Below are positions 37,355-45,355 of a stretch of 64,000 bases of DNA, in pieces. A program made the translations under genes and the position numbers. The stretch spans positions 2,380,616-2,444,615 of the forward strand of contig CP070719.1 in assembly GCA_020350725.1 (NCBI GenBank), written 5' to 3'. Origin of the DNA: a bacterium. Its GTDB lineage: Bacteria > BMS3Abin14. The notes beneath the pieces were generated by a model. The model saw only the letters and a program-made list of their open reading frames with translations, did no database searches and had not been told where the DNA came from. Within the stretch, counting starts at the first letter, position 1. Every line of letters begins with the position of its first letter.

Positions 37355-38121
37355 TGAGCGAACATACTGCGCATGAGACGATGACCCTCAAGCTGATCGT
37401 CTGGCGCCAGAAAGGGCCCGATGAACCCGGCCGTTTCGAGACGTACCTCGCCAGGGACATCACCGAGCATCACTCCTTTCTGGAAATGCTGGATGTAGTG
37501 AATGAGGATCTTATCAGAGAGGGCATAGAGCCCATCGTTTTCGACCACGACTGCCGGGAAGGGATCTGCGGTACATGCTCGCAGGTCATCAACGGCCTGG
37601 CCCACGGGGGACAGACGAGGACCACCGTGTGCCAGCTCCACATGCGGAAATTCAAGGACGGCGACACCATCTACATCGAGCCCTGGCGGGCCAAAGCCTT
37701 TCCCATACTCAAGGACCTCATGGTCGACCGGAGCGCCCTGGACAGGATCATCCAGGCCGGAGGGTACGCCTCCGTCAACACAGGCGCGGCGCCGGACGGA
37801 AACGCCATTCTGATCTCCAAGGAGGACGCCGATTACGCCATGGATGCCGCCGAATGCATCGGCTGCGGCGCATGTGTGGCAGCCTGCCCGAACGGTGCTG
37901 CCATGCTCTTCACGGGCGCCAAGGTCTCCCAGTTCGCCTCTCTGCCCCAGGGCCGGGAGGAGGGCAGAATACGGGTGACCGGCATGCTGCAGGCCATGCA
38001 GGAGTGCGGCTTCGGCAACTGCACAAACCACTACGAGTGCCAGGCGGCCTGTCCGAAGGGGATCGACGTTAAGTTCATCGCGCGGCTCAACAGGGAATAT
38101 CTGAAAACCCTCTTCATGTGA
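37354..38121 (+). CDS. sdhB: Succinate dehydrogenase/fumarate reductase, iron-sulfur subunit
   Basis: The 255-residue subunit carries three clusters: a 2Fe-2S site (CREGICGTC and a fourth cysteine in TTVCQLH), a 4Fe-4S site ([12 protein letters not shown]) and a site near [17 protein letters not shown] that holds the third cluster. It passes electrons from FAD to the heme b anchor. The ATG at 37354 overlaps the sdhA TGA (TGATG). The order C-A-B is usual for this family. korC follows after 40 bases. Confidence 0.96.
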
Positions 38122-38161
38122 GCCGTGAGGTCTCCGGACAGGGCCGGTCAGGAGGATAAAC

Positions 38162-38698
38162 ATGTCCAATAGATACGAAGTGAGGTTGAGCGGTGCGGGC
38201 GGTCAGGGCCTGGTCCTGGGGGGCGTTATCCTCGCTGAGGCGGTCTCTCTATACGAGGGGAATAACGCCGTTCAGACTCAGTCCTACGGACCCGAGGCGA
38301 GGGGAGGGGCGAGCAAATCGGAGGTGATCATCTCAACAGAGGAGATCGACTATCCGAAGGCTACCCAGATAGACCTTCTCCTCTGTCTCACCCAGGAATC
38401 CTGCGACAAATATGTCGTTGACCTGAAAGAGGATGGCATCCTCATTGCGGACAGCCGCATGGTGAAAGACCTGCCCGAGGGAAACTACCGGATATACAAT
38501 CTTCCCATCATCGATACCGCGAAAGAGAAGGTTGGAAAGGTTTTTGTCGCCAACATCGTCGCCCTTGGCGCCATCGCCCACCTTGTCGATGCCGTCTCTC
38601 TTGCTTCCGTGGAAAAGGCGGTCCTCAAGAGAGTACCTCCGGGAACAGAGGAACTGAACAAGAAGGCCCTTAAGCTGGGATACGATCTGGTGGAGTAA
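38162..38698 (+). CDS. korC: 2-oxoglutarate:ferredoxin oxidoreductase, gamma subunit
   Basis: The 178-residue protein begins with RLSGAGGQGLVLGGVILAEA and has QTQSYGPEARGGASKSEV, the signatures of the gamma subunit of 2-oxoacid:ferredoxin oxidoreductases, which binds part of CoA. It is the missing fourth chain of the korDAB set at 32482-34684, displaced by three sdh genes. It is the last gene of the cluster and a strong terminator follows at 38737. Confidence 0.93.
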   Translation: MSNRYEVRLSGAGGQGLVLGGVILAEAVSLYEGNNAVQTQSYGPEARGGASKSEVIISTEEIDYPKATQIDLLLCLTQESCDKYVVDLKEDGILIADSRMVKDLPEGNYRIYNLPIIDTAKEKVGKVFVANIVALGAIAHLVDAVSLASVEKAVLKRVPPGTEELNKKALKLGYDLVE

Positions 38699-38736
38699 AG
38701 ACGCTCCGCGCAGGGCGGATTCAATGATGCGGGCCG

Positions 38737-38761
38737 GGGACGCTGTCAGCGTCCCTTTTTT
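38737..38761 (+). terminator. Strong Rho-independent terminator at the end of the TCA cluster
   Basis: GGGACGCT (38737-38744) and AGCGTCCC (38748-38755) form an 8-bp perfect stem with a 3-base loop, followed by six T residues. It ends the cluster 38 bases after korC. Confidence 0.92.
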
Positions 38762-38788
38762 GACGGGCGAGGAAAAAACTGGTTTAAT
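38760..38788 (+). promoter_or_regulatory. Promoter of rubrerythrin, sharing bases with the terminator
   Basis: TTGACG (38760-38765) overlaps the U tract of the preceding terminator; 17 bp later TTTAAT lies at 38783-38788. The rubrerythrin start is 69 bases further downstream. Confidence 0.55.
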
Positions 38789-38856
38789 TGTCAGGGTCAG
38801 ACACGGGGCGAAAGGGATATGAGCGAGTTTTGATAACCGTGGGGAGGAGGAAGTCA

Positions 38857-39351
38857 ATGAGCAAGACAGAGGACAATCTCAAGGAGGCTTTTGCAGGGGA
38901 ATCGCAGGCCAACAGGAAATACCTCGCCTTTGCGAAAAAAGCTGATGAGGAGGGGTATCCCCAGATCGCCAGGCTGTTTCGGGCTGCTGCCGAGGCCGAG
39001 ACCGTCCACGCCCATGCCCACCTTGAGGTATTGCATGGGGTTGGATCAACAGAGGAAAACCTCAGGGAGGCCATCGGGGGAGAGACGCACGAGTTTACGA
39101 GCATGTACCCGGACATGATCGAGCATGCCAAAGCAGAGGGCAACAGCGCCGCTCAGATGAGTTTCCAGTATGCGAACGCGGTGGAAAAGATCCACGCCAG
39201 GCTCTACCAGGCGGCGCTGGATGGAATGGGCGACCTGGCCGAGGTTGACTACTACGTCTGCAGCGTCTGCGGCAACACAGTGGAGGGTGAAGCTCCCGAC
39301 AAATGCCCCATTTGCGCCGCACCCAAGAGCGCCTTCATGAAGATCGACTGA
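38857..39351 (+). CDS. rbr: Rubrerythrin
   Basis: Rubrerythrin reduces hydrogen peroxide in anaerobes. The 164-residue product has the four-helix diiron domain with paired glutamates (AFAGESQANRKYLAFAKKAD; AAAEAETVHAHAHLEVL; AIGGETHEFTSMYPDMIEHA) and a C-terminal rubredoxin-like domain with CSVCG and CPICAAP. Ligand spacing looks normal. The ATG at 38857 has GGAGGAGGAA upstream; a longer frame from 38788 starts inside the promoter. It is transcribed alone, and its presence supports life with low or occasional oxygen. Confidence 0.96.
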   Translation: MSKTEDNLKEAFAGESQANRKYLAFAKKADEEGYPQIARLFRAAAEAETVHAHAHLEVLHGVGSTEENLREAIGGETHEFTSMYPDMIEHAKAEGNSAAQMSFQYANAVEKIHARLYQAALDGMGDLAEVDYYVCSVCGNTVEGEAPDKCPICAAPKSAFMKID

Positions 39352-39532
39352 TTGAAACACAAGGATATGGTCTAAAGGGGTTCCGGCCACTGAGTGGATC
39401 GGCTCCGATCACAGGTGGGGGGCCTGCCGCACCTGAACGCAGCCGGCGATATCATTCTGCTTCTGAGTGCGGGATCCTCCATAATCCCATTCCCGGGCGT
39501 CCGTTGCGCAAACGAACCGGCAGGATGCCGGG

Positions 39533-40273
39533 TCATCTCCATCCCTGCTTCGCGAAGCTGTTGTGCCTTCTCAGGCAATGGACAATCTCGCTCAGTGACG
39601 CCGGGCTGAGGATCTCCTTTTCGACAAAATATTCCCCTATGGGGCGCTGCAGCCAGCGCTGAAACCCCAGAACGGCGTTGCGCTGGAAGGAGTTGAGATA
39701 TCCCAGGCGCACGGCCGACTCACCGAACCTCTCACCCATGGAACGACGGCAGAGGACCTCGCTGACCTGATCGCCGGCAAGGTAGCTCCACATCCTGGTT
39801 ATCCGGCCAAAGGAAGGACGCTGATCCCGTTGCCAGGCGATCGACTTGACGAGTGAGCCCCAGGAGATGTTGCCGGAATAGTAGAGGAACTGACCCAGAA
39901 GCAGCTCCCTGCGGGGCAGGCTGCCCCGCCAGTAGTGGTCAAAATGTCCGGAAGACGGGTCCTCCGATCCGACGGTGCCCCCGGCGAAACGCTGTCCATT
40001 AACCGACATTCTAAGGTGCCCACCCCTGGAGAGGAAGTCTGTGATCCTGTGGTAAGCCTGGCCGACGTCCTTGAACCTCTCGGTCAGTTCCGATTCGCTC
40101 AGACCCAGCAGGCTGGCTCTGTCGGGATGGAGCTCCAGGGCCTTCCTGCGGTAGGCTTCCCTGAGCTTGACAATGTGCAGAGAACTCAGGAACCGGTCCG
40201 TTATCTCCAATCCGGGTCCGAACAGGGTTCGGAAGGCCTCGACGACCTCCATGTGATCGCAATGGTCCTTCAA
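39533..40273 (-). CDS. J-domain protein with a C-terminal domain of unknown function
   Basis: The 246-residue protein has a J-like helix pair near residues 30-75 with the diagnostic HPD (LREAYRRKALELHPDRA), so it may stimulate a DnaK-type chaperone. The C-terminal part (about 115-240) has LLGQFLYYSGNISWGSLVKSI and YLNSFQRNAVLGFQRWLQ with FVEKEILS, a pattern I recall from uncharacterised deltaproteobacterial J-domain proteins and not from DnaJ. There is no zinc-finger or substrate-binding region. The start may be a TTG at 40273, after GGGAGGATC, or an ATG at 40252. It is divergent from the uracil-DNA glycosylase gene. Confidence 0.75.
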   Translation of the reverse strand: MKDHCDHMEVVEAFRTLFGPGLEITDRFLSSLHIVKLREAYRRKALELHPDRASLLGLSESELTERFKDVGQAYHRITDFLSRGGHLRMSVNGQRFAGGTVGSEDPSSGHFDHYWRGSLPRRELLLGQFLYYSGNISWGSLVKSIAWQRDQRPSFGRITRMWSYLAGDQVSEVLCRRSMGERFGESAVRLGYLNSFQRNAVLGFQRWLQRPIGEYFVEKEILSPASLSEIVHCLRRHNSFAKQGWR

Positions 40274-40481
40274 GAGATCCTCCCTGTACCGGACCGGGAC
40301 CGGAAAAAGGGTCCGAAAGCGGAAAAACCGTCAACTGCAACTCAATGGTTACAGTATATTGTTAAATAATCGGATCTATGTCAAGATGCCATCGCACCGC
40401 AGGCGGTGCCACACGGGAAGGAAAATCCTCTCCTTGGCACTGGGTCCCGCCGGGTATGCAAGCCTCATCGGAGAGGGAAAC

Positions 40482-41201
40482 ATGACATCCGCTCTCGTCC
40501 AGATATCGAGAGACCTTGCCGGGTCTCTTGCCGAATTCCGGACTCCCGCCGGCGTCTCGTACATCTGTAACCCGCTCGATTATGCCAGGGAACCCCATGA
40601 ACTGTATCTTGAACGCTATGGCGGGCCGCCCAAGGAGGTAGTTCTCCTGGGAATGAACCCGGGGCCATGGGGGATGGCCCAGACGGGGGTGCCGTTCGGT
40701 GAGGTCACCGTGGTTCGGGACTGGCTGCACATAGACGGTGCCGTGACCCGACCAACCGTATCGCACCCCAAGAGGCCGATAGAAGGATTTCAGTGCACGA
40801 GACGCGAGGTCAGCGGAAGCCGGCTGTGGGGTTGGGCGAAGGGTAGATACCCTTCGCCCGGGGCCTTCTTCAGCCGATTTTTCGTCGCCAACTACTGCCC
40901 CCTCGTCTTCTACGATGCCGACGGGAGGAACATCACCCCCGACAGGCTTCCCAGGGAGGCGAGGAACCGTCTTTACCCGGCCTGCGATGAAGCTGTTGTC
41001 CGTCTTGTAGACCACCTGGGAGCGAAATGGGTATTGGGAGTGGGACGGTTCGCTGCAGACCGGGCGGCCGAGGCCCTGGCCGGGATGGATGTCCGAACCG
41101 GCCGTGTCACCCACCCCAGTCCGGCGAACCCGAGGGCGAACCGGGGGTGGGAGATCTTGATGGAGCTTGAACTGAAGGAGCTTGGCATTGAGATCCCATG
41201 A
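40482..41201 (+). CDS. Uracil-DNA glycosylase of the SMUG1 type
   Basis: The enzyme removes uracil from DNA. The 239-residue product has SMUG family motif 1 GMNPGPWGMAQTGVPFGEV (from residue 57) and motif 2 HPSPANPRANRGW (from H211), and the intervening HPKRPIEGFQCTRREVSGSR matches the SMUG loop. Motif 1 has the asparagine used for catalysis in SMUG1. SMUG1 is best known from animals, and bacterial versions are scattered (for example in Geobacter). The ATG at 40482 follows GGAGAGG; the upstream frame to 40359 lacks family similarity. It is divergent from the J-domain gene. Confidence 0.9.
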   Translation: MTSALVQISRDLAGSLAEFRTPAGVSYICNPLDYAREPHELYLERYGGPPKEVVLLGMNPGPWGMAQTGVPFGEVTVVRDWLHIDGAVTRPTVSHPKRPIEGFQCTRREVSGSRLWGWAKGRYPSPGAFFSRFFVANYCPLVFYDADGRNITPDRLPREARNRLYPACDEAVVRLVDHLGAKWVLGVGRFAADRAAEALAGMDVRTGRVTHPSPANPRANRGWEILMELELKELGIEIP

Positions 41202-41412
41202 TCTGAGGGGACGACCACGGGATGGCGGGAGGGATTGATAAGGGGAGAGTGACCGGGTCCAGGTTCCAGGTACCGAGTTCCAGCTTTGAATCGGGAACAG
41301 TGAACTGTAAACTGTGAATCAGTCTCAAACGAATCCCGGCGGTACTCCGACCCTTCGGCACGCTCAGGGCAGGCTGTGAACCGTGCCCCGGGAACTGTGA
41401 ACGGTATTAATC
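41202..41412. repeat. Intergenic gap filled with dispersed repeat phrases
   Basis: From about 41258 to 41405 the sequence is a chain of family phrases: GGTCCAGGTTCCAGGTACC, GGGAACAGTGAACTGTAAAC, the CCTTCGGCACGCTCAGGGCA segment and GGGAACTGTGAACGG. These are the same motifs as in the 182-1027 region. Confidence 0.85.
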
Positions 41413-41928
41413 GTGTCCGGATCTGTCGTCTACGCCACAAAATACGGTTCCACTGAGGAGTATGCCCTCCTCATGGCCGAAAAGCTCGGCATACGGCCTC
41501 TGAGGGCCTCGGAGGCGGCCTCTGAGGCCCTGAAGGGAGCCCGTTACCTTGTCCTGGGCAGCCCCATCTATGGGTATTCCGTCCTGCCCGAGATGGAGGA
41601 TCTCCTGTCTCAGTGCGGTGAAATTATAAAGGACATACCGACCGCCGCCTTTGTTGTCTGCGGTGATACCCTGTGGAACCCGAAAGCGGGAGAGGGGGGA
41701 CACAGGAACCTGGTCAAACTCACCGATCTCCTGCCTGCAGCCCCCTTTGCCACCGCCGTCCTGGGCGGCCGAATGGTCATGGATCAACTGGACGACGAGG
41801 ACGAACCCCGGATCCGGGCTTTCTACGAGCGGATCGGCAGAGAGCCGACGGGGTTTGACAGGATGGAACTGGAGAAAGTGGACCCGTTTGTGGCGGAGAT
41901 AAAGCAGTACCTAGTGTCTGGAGTCTAG
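41413..41928 (+). CDS. Flavodoxin-like protein
   Basis: The 171-residue product begins VVYATKYGSTEEYALLMAEK, a flavodoxin-type FMN phosphate loop, and continues LVLGSPIYGYSVLPEMEDLL and AAFVVCGDTLWNPKAGEGGH, which suits the flavodoxin fold. It resembles the HemG/menaquinone-dependent protoporphyrinogen oxidase branch. The start is a GTG at 41413 with a poor ribosome binding site, and a repeat-filled gap precedes it. It may be an electron carrier or a quinone-linked oxidase; no neighbouring gene points to a pathway. Confidence 0.75.
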   Translation: MSGSVVYATKYGSTEEYALLMAEKLGIRPLRASEAASEALKGARYLVLGSPIYGYSVLPEMEDLLSQCGEIIKDIPTAAFVVCGDTLWNPKAGEGGHRNLVKLTDLLPAAPFATAVLGGRMVMDQLDDEDEPRIRAFYERIGREPTGFDRMELEKVDPFVAEIKQYLVSGV

Positions 41929-42157
41929 TTTCTGGTGGTTAGGAGCGTGAAAAATCAGAAGAGAGGAAGTCTCTCTTAGCATATGCGATAGGACTTGCGG
42001 TTACCTAATATACAGTAAAATCCGGACTCGGGTTTGGGCGCGGCATTCTGCCTTCATTACAGGGCAACGGAGAGAAAAGCGTTCACGGGATTTCAACTGA
42101 ATACCAACTGCAGAATACTGACTCCTTTTTCATTTGACCTTTCAGGTTGAAAAACCA

Positions 42158-42186
42158 TTGACAGAACCGCCACCGGCGGATATAGG
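42158..42186 (+). promoter_or_regulatory. Promoter of isocitrate dehydrogenase
   Basis: TTGACA (42158-42163), a 17-bp spacer and TATAGG (42181-42186) repeat exactly the box arrangement of the mdh promoter. Transcription would start about 180 bases before the icd ATG. Confidence 0.8.
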
Positions 42187-42206
42187 TATACTGTATATTG
42201 TATACC
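42185..42206. promoter_or_regulatory. 22-bp near-palindromic operator upstream of icd
   Basis: Half-sites GGTATACTGTA and TATTGTATACC match as inverted repeats at 9 of 11 positions. Position relative to the -10 box is the same as at mdh (27232-27253), and 19 of 22 bases are identical between the two sites. Confidence 0.75.
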
Positions 42207-42376
42207 ACGAGGGTCCCAGCACACTGGAAATCTGTCCGGAACAGTACAGTAGTACACTAGAACACCCGTATGTTTAGCGGAGTTGAAGTGCATCAGATTG
42301 CTGTACTATTGCACTCCTGCACTCATGCACCGGTTTATTCTGCTTAAATCGCATTGATATATTTAGGAGGCAAACC

Positions 42377-44614
42377 ATGAGTACAAAGACACCGAAAATC
42401 AGTTGGACCTTAACTGATGAGGCTCCCATGCTGGCCACCTACTCCCTTCTCCCTATCCTGCGGACCTTTACACAGGGGTCGGGCATCGAGGTTGAACTGA
42501 GGGACATCTCCGTAGCCGGCAGGATCCTCGCGAACTTCCCGGATAATCTTACCGCGGAGCAGAAGATCCCGGACGAACTGGCCGCCCTGGGCAAACTGGC
42601 CCTGACGAAGCACGCCAACATCGTCAAATTGCCCAATATCAGTGCCTCCATCCCACAGCTCAAGGAAGCAATCAAGGAGCTCCAGGACCAGGGCTATGAC
42701 GTTCCGGACTACCCGGAGGAGCCGAAAAACGATGCCGAGAGGAAGATCAAGGAACGCTACGCCAATGTGCTTGGCAGTGCGGTTAACCCCGTCCTGAGGC
42801 AGGGTAACTCTGACCGACGGCTTGCCGGCGCGGTGAAGCAGGCGGCAAGGAACCATCCCCACAGGATGCGCGAGTGGAAGCCCGATTCCGGGACCCACGT
42901 GGCGACCATGAGGTCCGGCGACTTCTACTCCAACGAGAGATCCACCACCATGGCCGAGGCGACAGATGCGAGGATCGAGTTCGTCGACGACAGCGGCCAG
43001 GTCACTGCTCTCAAAGAGAGCCTGCCCCTCCAGGCCGGCGAGGTTGTTGACGCCACCTTCATGAGTAAGAAAGCCCTCGTTAAATTCTTCGAAGAGCAGA
43101 TCGAGGACGCGAAAGCCAAGGATGTTCTTTTCTCCCTCCACATGAAGGCCACTATGATGAAGATCTCCGATCCCATCATCTTTGGCCACTGCGTCAAGGT
43201 CTTCTACCGGGATGCCCTCGAAAAGCACGCCGAGACCCTGGAGGAACTGGGGTTTGACCCCAATAACGGTATAGGCGATCTGTACAACAGGATCCAGAGG
43301 CTGCCCGAGGACATAAGAGCCGAGATCGAGGCGGACATCCAGGCCGTGTACGAGAAACGGCCCAGATTGGCCATGGTGGACTCGGACAGGGGGATCACCA
43401 ACCTCCACGTGCCCAGCGACATCATCATCGATGCCTCCATGCCCCCCATGATCCGTGACGGCGGCAAGATGTGGGGTCCGGACGGCAAGACCTACGACTG
43501 CAAGGCAACCATTCCGGACCACAGTTACGCGGGTCTCTACGACGAAGTAGTCAAGAACTGCGTAGCAAATGGCGCCCTCGATCCCACTGTCATGGGTTCC
43601 GTACCCAACGTGGGCCTCATGGCCCAGAAGGCAGAGGAGTACGGGTCCCACGACAAGACCTTCGAGGCGCCGGGAGACGGCACCATCAGGGTCGTGGACG
43701 GCTCCGGCAGCGTCATCCACGAGAGCCGGGTCGGAGAGGGGGATATCTGGCGCTGTGTAACGGTCAAGGACGAGCCCATCAGGGACTGGGTCAAGCTGGC
43801 CGTGACAAGAGCACGGGCCACCGGCTGGCCTGCTGTGTTCTGGCTGGACAAGAACAGGGCTCACGACGCCCAGCTGATAAAGAAGGTCGATCAGTATCTG
43901 AAGGAGCACGATACCGACGGCCTCGAGTTCCACACCATGGCCGTGGCCGAAGCGGCCAGGTTCTCCGTGGAGCGGATGCGGGCAGGCGAGAACACCATCT
44001 CGGTGACCGGCAACGTCCTGAGGGACTACAACACGGATCTTTTCCCCATCCTCGAGGCCAACACCAGCGCCAAAATGCTCTCCATCGTGCCCTTGCTGAA
44101 GGGCGGCGGCCTCTTCGAGACCGGCGCGGGAGGGTCAGCGCCCAAGCACGTCCAGCAGTTTGTCAAGGAGGGTTACCTCCGGTGGGATTCCATCGGTGAG
44201 CTCCTCGCCCTGGCAGAGTCGCTGAGGCACCTGGGCAAGGTCATGAACAACGAGAAGGCCATCGAACTGGCCGAATCGGTTGAAGCTGCCAACGCCAAGT
44301 GGCTGGAGAACAACAGAGCCCCCGCCCGGAAACTGGGCGAGATAGACAACCGGGGCGGCCACTTCTACTTCGCCCTCTACTGGGCCCAGGCCATCGCAGA
44401 GCAGGCCAAGGACCCGGACCTCAAGGCGCGCTTTGCCAGGCTGGCGCAGGAACTGGAGGAGAACGAGGACAAGATCAACGAGGAACTCATCGGCGCCCAG
44501 GGCCAGCCCCGGGACATTGGAGGCTACTACCATCCCGATCACGAGAAGACGGAGAAGGCCATGCGCCCCAGCGCAACTTTCAATGCCATCCTGGACGGAT
44601 TCGCGGCGGGGTAG
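42377..44614 (+). CDS. icd: Isocitrate dehydrogenase, monomeric NADP-dependent type
   Basis: This enzyme oxidises isocitrate to 2-oxoglutarate, the substrate of the KorABCD complex. The 745-residue length and the sequence ([20 protein letters not shown] at the start; [65 protein letters not shown]-like [14 protein letters not shown]) identify the large monomeric IDH, unrelated in sequence to the dimeric enzyme. Monomeric IDHs are usually NADP-specific. It is a single-gene unit with its own operator and a strong terminator. Confidence 0.96.
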   Translation: MSTKTPKISWTLTDEAPMLATYSLLPILRTFTQGSGIEVELRDISVAGRILANFPDNLTAEQKIPDELAALGKLALTKHANIVKLPNISASIPQLKEAIKELQDQGYDVPDYPEEPKNDAERKIKERYANVLGSAVNPVLRQGNSDRRLAGAVKQAARNHPHRMREWKPDSGTHVATMRSGDFYSNERSTTMAEATDARIEFVDDSGQVTALKESLPLQAGEVVDATFMSKKALVKFFEEQIEDAKAKDVLFSLHMKATMMKISDPIIFGHCVKVFYRDALEKHAETLEELGFDPNNGIGDLYNRIQRLPEDIRAEIEADIQAVYEKRPRLAMVDSDRGITNLHVPSDIIIDASMPPMIRDGGKMWGPDGKTYDCKATIPDHSYAGLYDEVVKNCVANGALDPTVMGSVPNVGLMAQKAEEYGSHDKTFEAPGDGTIRVVDGSGSVIHESRVGEGDIWRCVTVKDEPIRDWVKLAVTRARATGWPAVFWLDKNRAHDAQLIKKVDQYLKEHDTDGLEFHTMAVAEAARFSVERMRAGENTISVTGNVLRDYNTDLFPILEANTSAKMLSIVPLLKGGGLFETGAGGSAPKHVQQFVKEGYLRWDSIGELLALAESLRHLGKVMNNEKAIELAESVEAANAKWLENNRAPARKLGEIDNRGGHFYFALYWAQAIAEQAKDPDLKARFARLAQELEENEDKINEELIGAQGQPRDIGGYYHPDHEKTEKAMRPSATFNAILDGFAAG

Positions 44615-44660
44615 GATCCGTTTGACTCTGAGACCCGGGGACGGGGAGAAAACAGCACCG

Positions 44661-44694
44661 AAAAAGCTCCTGCATTTTGCAGGAGCTTTTTTTT
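44661..44694 (+). terminator. Strong Rho-independent terminator of icd
   Basis: AAAAAGCTCCTGCA (44661-44674) pairs with TGCAGGAGCTTTTT (from 44678) around a 3-base loop, and eight T residues end the structure. The A-tract and U-tract make it work in both directions. Confidence 0.95.
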
Positions 44695-44811
44695 GGGATC
44701 CGAGATTTACCTCCTGGATCCCGGATTGCTCTTTGACCTGAACGCGCAACAGCGGATTCTCGATCCCTGCCCCGTGTTCTCAGCACTCAGCACATAGCCC
44801 CTAGCACTATC

Positions 44812-45213
44812 CTAATTCACGTCCTTCTCCCTTCTCACTTCCGCCCCGTATCTCACATACCTCACCGTTCTCTCGGGGCGTTCCGTGACTTCGCCGAGGA
44901 AGTAGACGAACACGGAAAGGACCAGGGAGAAGAGGATGGCCCACCAGAAACCGTCCACCGTAAAGCCCGGCACGACAGCGGCCGCCAGGAGGACCATGAG
45001 GGCGTTGAGCACGAAGGTAAACAGGCCCAGGGTCAGGATGGTCAATGGCAGCGTGAAGATGAAAAGGACAGGGCGAAGAGATCCATTGGCCAGGCCCAGG
45101 ACGGCGGCCGTGACCAGGGCGGAGAAGATCCCGTCAAGGCGAACTCCCGGCAGGATATAGGCGGTGATGCCTATGGCGAGGGCATAGATGAACCAGTTGA
45201 TCAGGAAGCGCAT
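44812..45213 (-). CDS. Small membrane protein of the YvlD/phage-holin-4 family
   Basis: The 133-residue protein has four predicted helices (about residues 5-22, 30-48, 55-78 and 85-108), a short loop with PVLFIFTLPLTILTLGLFTF typical of the DUF360/YvlD family, and a charged C-terminal tail. In other bacteria the family is linked to envelope stress but its activity is not known. It is not evidence of a phage here. An AT-rich block with a possible TATAAA box lies just upstream on the minus strand (45235-45290). It is convergent with icd and its terminator. Confidence 0.8.
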   Translation of the reverse strand: MRFLINWFIYALAIGITAYILPGVRLDGIFSALVTAAVLGLANGSLRPVLFIFTLPLTILTLGLFTFVLNALMVLLAAAVVPGFTVDGFWWAILFSLVLSVFVYFLGEVTERPERTVRYVRYGAEVRREKDVN

Positions 45214-45355
45214 GTTTTGCTCAACAATCTGATAAAAAACCTTTAAAACATTAATTTATAGCTAAAACTTAAAGTTATACGTAAGACAGCAAAACGGCAC
45301 GTTGCCTCGATCCAGGGCCAGGTCTGGACTCTTTCCAGACACGGGACTCCAGACA

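Larger units (their letters stand above)
41929..42376. other. Regulatory gap upstream of isocitrate dehydrogenase
   Basis: The gap has no gene. Near its left end CTAGTGTCTGGAGTCTAG is a repeat phrase overlapping the end of the flavodoxin-like gene. The icd promoter and operator lie at 42158-42206. Beyond them come clusters of short direct motifs: AGTAC-type repeats at about 42243-42260 and TGCAC/TGCAT repeats at about 42289-42330. Part of this may be a second regulatory region. A GGAGG site lies 9 bases before the icd ATG. Confidence 0.6.

Noticed and set aside
39352-39578. Small frame on the minus strand beyond the J-domain gene
   Set aside because: It is in another frame, overlaps the end of the J-domain gene and has a repeat-like composition.
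42410-43933. Minus-strand frame of 507 residues opposite icd
   Set aside because: The frame mirrors codon bias of the monomeric isocitrate dehydrogenase gene and has no recognisable domain.
44812-45213. Phage holin as a sign of a prophage
   Set aside because: The family name is misleading; this YvlD-type membrane protein is common in chromosomes, and no other phage gene is near.
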